Assembly: GCA_017304125.1 (NCBI GenBank)
Contig: JAFKLV010000308.1
Span: forward strand, 1-9,345
Reading direction: 5' to 3'
From: Sphingomonadales bacterium
Lineage (GTDB): Bacteria; Pseudomonadota; Alphaproteobacteria; Sphingomonadales; Sphingomonadaceae
Length of the DNA stretch: 9,345 nt
Shown here: positions 1 through 5,245 of the stretch, one piece after another
Position numbering within the stretch: the stretch's first letter is position 1
Layout of the letters: the number at the start of each line of letters is the position of its first letter
Translations under genes and position numbers: made by a program
Notes under the pieces: generated by a model
What the model was told of the DNA's origin: nothing
The model's input: the letters and a program-made list of their open reading frames with translations, nothing else
Database searches by the model: none

Positions 1-246
1 GGTCAGCTTCTTATCGTCGAGCGCGCCCGCGGTGTCGGCATCGCTGCCGAAGCGCATATGATCGAGGCCATGCGCGGCGCGCCGGGCGATCGCGTCGCGC
101 AACTGGCCGGCCGCGGCCGCGCTCCATTCCGGCTGCGCCGGCACCGCGACGTCGGTGGTCTGGCCGGGGTCTTTTTGCGCTGAGCCGCAATTCGGCAACA
201 TCAACGACATCGCCAGCAGCGACGACCCGAGCAGACCAAAGCGCAT
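1..246 (-). CDS. Exported protein, N-terminal fragment; possibly L,D-transpeptidase (YcbB-like)
   Basis: This is the first 82 codons of a minus-strand gene that runs off the left edge of the window. It begins MRFGLLGSSLLAMSLMLP, a basic residue followed by a hydrophobic stretch, which is a typical Sec signal peptide; cleavage is likely near residues 20-24 (NCGSAQ). The LPNC before the cysteine is a poor lipobox, so a lipoprotein is unlikely. After a linker rich in Pro and Thr comes W41 and then LRDAIARRAAHGLDHMRF (about 49-66). This resembles the start of the scaffold domain of YcbB-type murein L,D-transpeptidases of sphingomonads, which cross-link peptidoglycan in the periplasm. The catalytic YkuD domain would lie outside the window, so the function is inferred from a short resemblance. 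The start is fixed by an AAGGAG six bases upstream. The gene lies 80 bases downstream of the 56-residue gene on the same strand. Confidence 0.55.
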   Translation of the reverse strand, partial: MRFGLLGSSLLAMSLMLPNCGSAQKDPGQTTDVAVPAQPEWSAAAAGQLRDAIARRAAHGLDHMRFGSDADTAGALDDKKLT

Positions 247-252
247 CCGTTT

Positions 253-258
253 CTCCTT
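253..258 (-). promoter_or_regulatory. Shine-Dalgarno site deciding the start of the exported-protein gene
   Basis: On the minus strand this reads AAGGAG, six bases before the ATG at 246-244. Another ATG (minus strand, just upstream of the AAGGAG) lies in a different frame and has no such site, which supports the signal-peptide frame. Confidence 0.7.
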
Positions 259-326
259 GCATCCCGGAGACTAACGCCGCGCGGCCAACTAGGCTCCGAA
301 AGACCGGCTGGCGCAACCCCCGCTCG

Positions 327-497
327 TCACTCGCGCTGGTGGACGGGGCGCGGCTCCTGGCCCTGGGCGCGCCGGTCATATTCGTCGGCGAGTTCCAGAT
401 GGACGCGCCGGGCAGCGGGCTCGGGCGCCACTTCCGCTCTCTCCCGCTCCTGCTTTGCCCGTCTGGCAAAATAGGCGAGATCCTGCTGATCGAACAT
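327..497 (-). CDS. Small charged protein of 56 residues, function unknown
   Basis: The product is 56 residues beginning MFDQQDLAYFARRAKQER. It is strongly charged, with many Arg and Glu, and residues 5-45 look like a single long amphipathic helix or helical hairpin (ARRAKQERERAEVA, then HLELADEYDRRA). There is no signal peptide or membrane segment, so it should be cytoplasmic. It resembles the very short 'DLAYYRRRAEQER...' hypothetical proteins common in sphingomonads, which have no known function. An in-frame ATG 12 codons upstream exists, but the inner ATG at 497 is preceded by AGGAG five bases away and matches the usual size of these proteins, so it is chosen here. The gene is divergent from the DUF6894 gene at 679. 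I do not assign a function. Confidence 0.65.
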   Translation of the reverse strand: MFDQQDLAYFARRAKQERERAEVAPEPAARRVHLELADEYDRRAQGQEPRPVHQRE

Positions 498-678
498 GCC
501 CGCTCCTGTTGCTATGCCGCGCCCTGATCTCACAGGATAGCAACCGCGGCATTAACCTGAGTGAAGGCGCGGCACGCAAAGTTGGGCTAAATTAGCCGTG
601 GCGCGCGATGGCTTAAGCTATATAGTGGCGCCAACCGGAATCTATTGAGATTGGCCGTCTTCGCGACGGGAAAACCGT
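498..678. promoter_or_regulatory. Divergent intergenic control region with short palindromes
   Basis: This is 181 bases between two divergently transcribed small genes, so both promoters should lie here. It is more AT-rich than its surroundings. It holds a perfect inverted repeat GGCTAA-A-TTAGCC at 585-597, the 8-base palindrome GCTTAAGC at 611-618 and the 8-base palindrome CTATATAG at 618-625. TATAGT at 621-626 could serve as a -10 element for the 679 gene, but no convincing -35 lies 16-18 bases upstream. For the minus-strand gene a weak pair TTGCGT / GTTAAT with 17-base spacing can be read between about 550 and 580. No site matches the general-stress sigma factor EcfG consensus well. Confidence 0.4.
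503..507 (-). promoter_or_regulatory. Shine-Dalgarno site deciding the start of the 56-residue gene
   Basis: The minus strand reads AGGAG, followed by CGGGC and the ATG at 497. This favours the inner start over the in-frame ATG at 533. Confidence 0.65.
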
Positions 679-948
679 ATGCCGGCATATTATTTCAATA
701 TCCATGACGGAGTGGCCCTTCCCGACGCAGAAGGGCATGAATTGCCCGATCTGGATGCGGCGAAGCGCGTGGCGATCCGATTATCCGGCGATGTCATACG
801 CGAAATCGGCGAGAATTTCTGGCGCGGCGAGGAATGGAAGATGGAGGTGACCGATCATGCCGGCGCGATCCTCTTCACGCTCCGCTTCAGCGCCACCGTC
901 CCACCCGGGCCGGAAGGTGCACAGCTCATCGCAGAGCCGCTGAATTAG
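679..948 (+). CDS. DUF6894 family protein (89 residues)
   Basis: The 89-residue product begins MPAYYFNIHDGVALPDAEGH and shows the recognisable pattern of the DUF6894 family: a short beta strand with Y/F-F-x-I-HDG, then 'D.EG.ELPDLDAAKR.AIRLSGDVIRE' (about 15-43), then a C-terminal 'EEWKMEVTDHAGAILFTLRFSA' strand pair (about 51-72). The family is small, soluble and of unknown biochemical role; it is frequent in Sphingomonadales and Rhizobiales. There is no signal peptide or membrane segment. The length is normal for the family. The ribosome site is weak: only GACGGGAAAA lies before the ATG. It shares its upstream region with the divergent 56-residue gene. No terminator is evident before the next gene. 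Confidence 0.85.
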   Translation: MPAYYFNIHDGVALPDAEGHELPDLDAAKRVAIRLSGDVIREIGENFWRGEEWKMEVTDHAGAILFTLRFSATVPPGPEGAQLIAEPLN

Positions 949-982
949 CTTCGCAAATAGCCGGATACTGCCTCGTATCGAA

Positions 983-1007
983 TCACCTATGTTAGTGACA
1001 TCGGTGA
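983..1007. promoter_or_regulatory. 25-bp imperfect dyad upstream of the Crp/Fnr-family gene
   Basis: The arms are TCACCTATG (983-991) and CATCGGTGA (999-1007), complementary at 8 of 9 positions around a 7-base centre. The distance from the dyad to the ATG at 1058 is about 50 bases, which suits an operator overlapping or just upstream of a promoter. There is no T-run after it, so it is not a standard terminator for the DUF6894 gene. It does not match the FNR/FixK box (TTGAT-N4-ATCAA) or the Crp box (TGTGA-N6-TCACA). Confidence 0.4.
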
Positions 1008-1057
1008 ATGCAGCGCGTTACGCGTTGATTGATGGCGATCGCATTTGAGGAAGCCGG

Positions 1058-1792
1058 ATGCAGCCACCATTTCACCGTTTTGAAGAATTCATCAGCCTGC
1101 CGCCTGCCGACATTAACCTTGTCCGCGGTTGGGCAGCCAATCCTCGCCGGATCGCGCGCCACCAGCCGATCCGCCGCGAGGGCGATCCGGTCAACGGCGT
1201 GTTTTTCCTTTTGGCGGGCTGGGCTGCCTCATCAGTGATCCTGCGCGACGGGCAACGGCAGGTGATCAAGGTCCATGTGCCGGGCGATATGCTCGGTTTC
1301 CCCAGCCTCGTCCTGTCGAGCGCGGGGGAAACGCTGGAGGCGATCACCGATGCGTCAGTGTGCCCGATCTCCAATGCGGCGATCGGGCGGGTGATCGAGC
1401 AACATCCCCGGCTGACCGTGGCGCTGCTGCTCAATGCGCAGAAGGAACGCGTCGCGCTGACGCAGGCGCTAACCTGGATCGGCAGCGCATCGGCGCTGGC
1501 GCGGATGGCCGCGTTCCTGCTCGATCTGTACGATCGGCTCGAGGCCGCCGGTCTCGTCACCGACGGCGCATTCGATTTTCCGCTGACCCAGCAATTCATC
1601 GGCGACCTGCTCGGCCTCACCGCAGTGCATGTGAACCGCACGCTGAAACGGCTCGACGCGACCGGCTATATCGACCGCAAAAAAGGCCGGATGCAGATAT
1701 TGGATTTCGAGGGGCTGCGCAGCGTGAGCCCCAATCTGCCCCCCAAGCCGGCCGGTCATGCGGCATGGGCGCGGATCGGCGGAAAGTCTTAG
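1058..1792 (+). CDS. Crp/Fnr family transcriptional regulator
   Basis: The 244-residue product has the two-domain Crp/Fnr plan. An N-terminal cyclic-nucleotide-binding-like beta barrel spans about 20-125, with the conserved turns 'R.EGDPVNGVFFLLAG' (40-54) and 'KVHVPGDMLGFPSLVLS' (71-87). A dimerisation helix spans about 128-165. A winged helix-turn-helix spans about 173-220: LTQQFIGDLLGLTAVHVNRTLKRL is the HTH, and YIDRKKGRMQILDF is the wing. It is cytoplasmic and DNA-binding. The phosphate-binding signature of Crp (GEL...RSA) is replaced by GDM...ETLE, so cAMP binding is doubtful. The only cysteine is C102, so there is no FNR-type iron-sulfur cluster. The effector is unknown. The start has GAGGA six bases upstream. 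The membrane protein gene follows after 39 bases and is probably cotranscribed. The gene could be autoregulated through the upstream dyad. Confidence 0.88.
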   Translation: MQPPFHRFEEFISLPPADINLVRGWAANPRRIARHQPIRREGDPVNGVFFLLAGWAASSVILRDGQRQVIKVHVPGDMLGFPSLVLSSAGETLEAITDASVCPISNAAIGRVIEQHPRLTVALLLNAQKERVALTQALTWIGSASALARMAAFLLDLYDRLEAAGLVTDGAFDFPLTQQFIGDLLGLTAVHVNRTLKRLDATGYIDRKKGRMQILDFEGLRSVSPNLPPKPAGHAAWARIGGKS

Positions 1793-1831
1793 GGTCGCGG
1801 GCGCCGCGCAAATCCGGTACCGCCACGCGCA

Positions 1832-2428
1832 ATGACCGCTGCACTGATCCTGTTCCTGATCGTTTTCGGTATCAATCTTCTGCCCGCCTTCGGGCCGCCG
1901 ACCTGGTCGATCATCGTTCTCTACGGCCTCAACAGCGATCTGCCGATCGCGCTGATCGTGCTGGTCAGCGCGATCGCGGCGGCGTCGGGGCGATTGGCGC
2001 TCGCTTACGGCTTTCGCTATCTGCGCGGCTGGCTCCCGCAAAAGCTCAAGCACAATCTGGAGGGTGCGCGCGAGGTGCTGGAAAAGCGGCAGCGCGGGGC
2101 GATCCTGGGGCTCGGGCTGTTCGCGCTCTCGCCGCTGCCATCGGCGCAATTGTTCGAAGCCGCCGGGCTGGCGGGCATCCGCCTGCTCGGCTTTACCGCC
2201 GCCTTCTTCGTCGGCCGGGTGATTTCCTATTCGATCTATGCCGCCTCGGCCAAGGGCATCCGCGGCACGACGCTGGGCGATGCCTTCGCCAGTTCGCTCA
2301 CCAGCCCGTGGGGGATCGCGCTCCAGATCGGCATGCTTATCCTGCTGGCGCTGCTGACGCAGGTCGACTGGCGCCGGTTCGCGCCACGCGACGATCTGTC
2401 CCAAAAAGCCGACCACAACACCCCCTGA
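1832..2428 (+). CDS. Integral membrane protein, VTT/DedA-like
   Basis: The 198-residue product is mostly hydrophobic. Membrane segments are likely at about 3-30, 38-60, 90-108, 115-140 and 160-178, with a basic cytoplasmic loop at 62-88 and a charged hydrophilic tail. The motifs NLLPAFGPPTW (15-25) and SPLPSAQLFEAAGLAGI (100-116) followed by F..AFFVGR resemble the VTT (SNARE-associated/DedA) superfamily, whose members move lipids or support membrane homeostasis. This is a pattern-based call; a different small transporter family is possible. No Shine-Dalgarno is present before the ATG, and no other start codon exists between it and the preceding TAG. The gene is in the same reading frame as the regulator upstream, so translational coupling is plausible. 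Its stop codon lies inside the GC hairpin at 2420-2435. Confidence 0.65.
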   Translation: MTAALILFLIVFGINLLPAFGPPTWSIIVLYGLNSDLPIALIVLVSAIAAASGRLALAYGFRYLRGWLPQKLKHNLEGAREVLEKRQRGAILGLGLFALSPLPSAQLFEAAGLAGIRLLGFTAAFFVGRVISYSIYAASAKGIRGTTLGDAFASSLTSPWGIALQIGMLILLALLTQVDWRRFAPRDDLSQKADHNTP

Positions 2429-2435
2429 CGGGGGT
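2420..2435 (+). terminator. GC hairpin at the end of the membrane-protein gene
   Basis: The sequence ACCCCCTGACGGGGGT can form a 6-bp stem with a TGAC loop that contains part of the stop codon TGA. Only two T's follow, so intrinsic termination would be weak. It may partly separate the regulator pair from the metal operon, or act as an attenuator or mRNA-stability element. Confidence 0.35.
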
Positions 2436-2437
2436 TA

Positions 2438-2447
2438 CGCAATTGCG
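2438..2447. promoter_or_regulatory. Perfect 10-bp palindrome before the metal-efflux operon
   Basis: CGCAATTGCG is a perfect palindrome 24 bases upstream of the first operon gene. Its AT core flanked by CGC/GCG arms looks like a possible operator half-site arrangement, but it matches no metalloregulator box I can name with confidence. TGATAA (2454-2459) lies just after it, with no good -35 at the normal distance. Confidence 0.3.
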
Positions 2448-2471
2448 AACCGCTGATAAAAGGCGCGCGCG

Positions 2472-2801
2472 ATGCGCAAGCTGCTGCCCCTTCTCGCCTG
2501 CCTGATGCTGGTGTTCACCAGCTGGTCGGTGATGGCGCGCGCCGCCGAGGCGGCCGGGGGCACCACCACCGGCATCGCGTTCACGGTCCACACCCCCGGC
2601 GACGGCGACGAAGTGCCGGCGGACAGCGACAACGGCCTGCCGCATCATCACGGCCTATGCCACGGGCATGACGTGGGCACGCCGGAAACCGGCCCGTCCC
2701 AGCCCTGCCGCACCCGCGAGACCAGCACGCTGAGTGGCAGCCCGGCACGCGCACTCGTCGCCAGCGACCAAAGCGTCCCCGCGAGACCGCCGAGAGCCTG
2801 A
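2472..2801 (+). CDS. Small exported His/Cys-rich protein, CzcI-like in position
   Basis: The 109-residue product begins MRKLLPLLACLMLVFTSWSV, a clear signal peptide with probable cleavage near ARA-AEA (about 22-25), so it should be periplasmic. Mature residues 50-68 hold the metal-ligand cluster DSDNGLPHHHGLCHGHD, with five His and one Cys (H58, H59, H60, C63, H64, H66). The rest is Pro, Ser, Thr and Arg-rich and probably disordered. Small His-rich exported proteins head metal RND operons, such as CzcI before CzcC in Cupriavidus, where CzcI is linked to regulation of the pump. The same position, size and composition suggest a similar sensing or metal-buffering role here, but homology to CzcI is not shown by the sequence itself. 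AAAGG lies about eight bases before the ATG. The czcC gene follows after 57 bases. Confidence 0.7.
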   Translation: MRKLLPLLACLMLVFTSWSVMARAAEAAGGTTTGIAFTVHTPGDGDEVPADSDNGLPHHHGLCHGHDVGTPETGPSQPCRTRETSTLSGSPARALVASDQSVPARPPRA

Positions 2802-2812
2802 CCCGTCCCGCC

Positions 2813-2831
2813 CGCCGGCCCCACGCCGGCG
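2813..2831 (+). repeat. Intercistronic hairpin between the His-rich gene and czcC
   Basis: CGCCGGC (2813-2819) and GCCGGCG (2825-2831) pair perfectly around a 5-base loop CCCAC. No T-run follows, so it is not a standard terminator. It could protect an mRNA end or tune expression of czcCBA relative to the leader gene; it may also be chance in such GC-rich DNA. Confidence 0.35.
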
Positions 2832-2858
2832 CGAGACCATCTGTCAGGATTATCGAAC

Positions 2859-4121
2859 ATGAAGAAGATGCTCGCGGCGATGCTCGCCGCAGCGTCCTGC
2901 GCCACGATGGCGCAGGCGCAAACCGGGCGTCCGGCACCGCCGGCGCTCACTTTGGACGAGGCGTTGGCCGCCGCCGGCGCGGCCGCCCCCGCCACCGAAG
3001 CGGCCAGCGCCGGCATCGCCGCCGCGCGCGCGAACCGCACGACCGCCGGCCTGCGGCCCAATCCGGTCGCGCAAGGGCAGGTCGAGAATGTCGTCGGATC
3101 GGGCGCCTATCGCGGACTGCGCAGCGCCGAGACGACGATCGGCGTCGCGCTGCCGATCGAACTCGGCGGCAAGCGCAGCGCGCGCGTCGCGGTGGCCAAT
3201 GCGCAATTGTCGCGCGCCGAACTGCAGGCCGCAGTCGCGACGGCAGACGTCAGGCTGCAGGTCACCCAGCTTTACGTCGAAGCGATCGCCGCGCAACGGC
3301 GGCTGACCCATGCGCGCGATCAGGAACGGATCGCCGGCGACGCCTTGCGCGCCGCCAGCGTTCGGGTCCGCGCCGGGCGCGCCTCGCCGCTGGAGGAACA
3401 GCGCGCGGACGTCGCACGCGTCAACGCCGCCGCTTATGTCGAGCGCACCGACCGGCTGGCCGCTGCCGCCCGCGCCAATCTCGCCCGGCGCATCGCGCGC
3501 CCGATCGACGGCGCGCTCGACGACGCACTGCTCGATCGGCTTCCCGCAGCGACTTACGGGCCTGAGGTAGCGCCGTCCGCCGCGGGCACGCTCGCACTGG
3601 CGGCGACGGACGCGCACCTCGCGATCGCGGATGCGGGCGTGCGGCTGGCGCGCGCCAATCGCGTGCCCGATCTCAATATCGGCCCGGCGCTGCGACGGCT
3701 CGAAGCGACCAACGACACCGCGGCGGTGTTGAGCGTCTCGATCCCGATCCCGCTGTTCAACAACGGCCGCGCCGCGGTCGCACAGGCCCGCGCCGAGCGG
3801 TCGAAGGCCGATGCGCAACGCCGCGTCACCGCGCTCGATATCGAACAGGCGATCACCGACGCACGCGCCGAGGTCGCCAATGCGGCCATCTCGGCGCGCG
3901 CCGCATCCGGCCCCGCGCTGTCGGCCGCGCAGGAAGCCGCGCGGATCGCACGGATCGGTTATCGCGAAGGCAAGTTCGGCCAGCTCGACCTGCTCGATGC
4001 CGAACGCACGCTCGCCGAGACGCGGGTCGCCGCAATCGATGCGCTCGCCACCTATCAGAATGCCCGCGCGCGGCTGGAGCGGCTCACCGCCCCCGCGCCC
4101 CAAGGGGAGTTCCCGCAATGA
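2859..4121 (+). CDS. czcC: CzcC, outer membrane channel of the metal efflux pump (TolC/OEP family)
   Basis: The 420-residue product has a signal peptide (MKKMLAAMLAAASCATMAQA, cleavage about 20) and two outer-membrane-efflux repeats (about 30-210 and 235-410) made of long Ala/Arg/Glu-rich helices. Family signatures are LPIELGGKRSARVAVA (98-113), IPIPLFNNGRA (295-305) and YREGKFGQLDLLDAERTL (368-385); all are typical of CzcC-type channels. As a trimer it would form the outer-membrane channel and periplasmic tunnel that receives metal ions from CzcB and CzcA. The cysteine at 14 has no good lipobox, so acylation is unlikely. The length is usual for the family. AGGAT lies about nine bases before the start. 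The gene ends in an ATGA overlap with czcB, showing tight coupling. Confidence 0.92.
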   Translation: MKKMLAAMLAAASCATMAQAQTGRPAPPALTLDEALAAAGAAAPATEAASAGIAAARANRTTAGLRPNPVAQGQVENVVGSGAYRGLRSAETTIGVALPIELGGKRSARVAVANAQLSRAELQAAVATADVRLQVTQLYVEAIAAQRRLTHARDQERIAGDALRAASVRVRAGRASPLEEQRADVARVNAAAYVERTDRLAAAARANLARRIARPIDGALDDALLDRLPAATYGPEVAPSAAGTLALAATDAHLAIADAGVRLARANRVPDLNIGPALRRLEATNDTAAVLSVSIPIPLFNNGRAAVAQARAERSKADAQRRVTALDIEQAITDARAEVANAAISARAASGPALSAAQEAARIARIGYREGKFGQLDLLDAERTLAETRVAAIDALATYQNARARLERLTAPAPQGEFPQ

Positions 4122-5242
4122 AGACGATCATCGTAAGTGCCGCGCTCGCGCTGGCGCTCGCCGCCTGCGGCAGCGCGCCCGACGCGCCAAAGGCCGCGGG
4201 CAATGAGACCGCCCACGCCAATGAAAACGTCATCACCCTGACCGCCGACCAGATCGCCGCGGCAGGCATTCAGCTCGCCCGTCCGACCAGCGGCGGCGCG
4301 GGAACGATCGATCTGCCCGCGACGATCGAGGGCGACCCGGAAGGCACGCAAATCGTGTCGGCGGCGATCGGCGGCCGTGTCGTCACGCTCAACCGCAACC
4401 TCGGCCAGTCGGTCGCGCGCGGCGAGACGCTGGCGGTGATCGAAAGCCGCGAGGCCGCGCAGCTCAAGGGCGAGGTCGAGGCGTCGCGCGCGCGGCTCGC
4501 GCTCGCGAGTTCCAACCTTGCGCGCGAGCAGCGATTGTTCGCCGAACGCGTCTCGCCCGAGCAGGACCTGATCGCGGCGCGCACCGCCGCAACCGAAGCG
4601 CGCATCGCTTATCGGCAAGCGCAGCAACAGGTTTCGGCGGCCGGCGGCGGGGGCGGCGGGCTCAACCGGCTCGGCATCGTCGCGCCGATCGCGGGGCAGA
4701 TCATCGCGCGCGCGGTGACGCTGGGACAGACGGTCGCCGCCGACGCCGAGCTGTTCCGCGTGGCGAACCTCACGCGGGTATCGCTGGCGCTCAATCTCCA
4801 GCCGGGCGATGCCGGGCGGGTCCGTCCGGGTGCGGCGGTGACCGTCTCGGCGCCGGGGCGGCAGGCGGTAGCGCATATCAAATTCGTCTCGCCGGCGCTC
4901 GATGCGCAGACCCGGCTCGTGCCGGTCATCGCCACGCTCGACAATGCCGCCGGGCAATGGCGCGTGGGCGAGCCGGTCACCGCCTCGGTCCAGCTTGGCG
5001 GCAATGCCGGCGGCGACGCGATCCGCGTGCCGACCATTGCGATCCAGACGATCGCGGGACGCAATGTGGTCTTCGTCCGCACGCCGCGGGGCTTCCGGGT
5101 CACCCCGGTCACGCTCGGCGACGCGGCGGGCGATGCGGTGATCGTCCGCACCGGGCTCACCGGGCGCGAGCAGATCGCCACCACCGGCAGTTTCACGCTC
5201 AAGGCCGAACTCGGCAAGAGCGAAGCAGCGCATGAGGATTGA
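4118..5242 (+). CDS. czcB: CzcB, periplasmic adaptor lipoprotein of the metal efflux pump
   Basis: The 374-residue product is a membrane fusion protein. Its lipobox LAAC (14-17) after a hydrophobic stretch predicts an inner-membrane lipoprotein with the lipid on C17. Two lipoyl-like half motifs flank a coiled-coil hairpin: IGGRVVTLNRNLGQSVARGE (84-103) and then GIVAPIAGQIIARAVTLGQTV (186-206), with heptad-like helices at about 112-172. A six-glycine run (176-181) precedes the second half motif. A beta-barrel domain (about 217-292) and a membrane-proximal domain (about 300-365) follow. It links CzcA to CzcC and may pass metal to the pump. It lacks the His-rich N-terminal extension of Cupriavidus CzcB. 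GGGGAG precedes the start, which overlaps the czcC stop by four bases; czcA begins three bases after its stop. Confidence 0.93.
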   Translation: MKTIIVSAALALALAACGSAPDAPKAAGNETAHANENVITLTADQIAAAGIQLARPTSGGAGTIDLPATIEGDPEGTQIVSAAIGGRVVTLNRNLGQSVARGETLAVIESREAAQLKGEVEASRARLALASSNLAREQRLFAERVSPEQDLIAARTAATEARIAYRQAQQQVSAAGGGGGGLNRLGIVAPIAGQIIARAVTLGQTVAADAELFRVANLTRVSLALNLQPGDAGRVRPGAAVTVSAPGRQAVAHIKFVSPALDAQTRLVPVIATLDNAAGQWRVGEPVTASVQLGGNAGGDAIRVPTIAIQTIAGRNVVFVRTPRGFRVTPVTLGDAAGDAVIVRTGLTGREQIATTGSFTLKAELGKSEAAHED

Positions 5243-5245
5243 GCC

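Noticed and set aside
276..285. Palindrome GCCGCGCGGC between the two left-hand minus-strand genes
   Set aside because: It has no loop or T-run and is easily produced by chance in DNA of this composition; no role is supported.
11..469. 152-codon minus-strand frame overlapping the two left-hand genes
   Set aside because: It overlaps both the signal-peptide gene and the 56-residue gene in another frame and yields an Arg-rich sequence with no family pattern.
637..659. EcfG-type stress promoter (GGAA...CGTC) before the DUF6894 gene
   Set aside because: The -35 lacks the conserved C after GGAA, the -10 reads CGTC instead of CGTT, and the spacing is short.
1024..1042. Possible FNR/FixK box around TTGATTGATGGCGATCG
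   Set aside because: The left half TTGAT is present, but no ATCAA lies four bases after it, so the symmetric box is absent.
1129..2505. 458-codon plus-strand frame across the regulator and membrane-protein genes
   Set aside because: It covers two well supported genes in another frame, and its translation is Arg/Ala/Pro-rich without any family pattern.
2859..2920. Possible lipobox at C14 of CzcC
   Set aside because: The residues before the cysteine (AAS) lack the usual Leu at -3, and a better signal peptidase I site (AQA) follows at 18-20.
2850..4118. 422-codon minus-strand frame opposite czcC
   Set aside because: It is the antisense shadow of czcC, with an Arg/Gly-rich translation and no recognisable domain.
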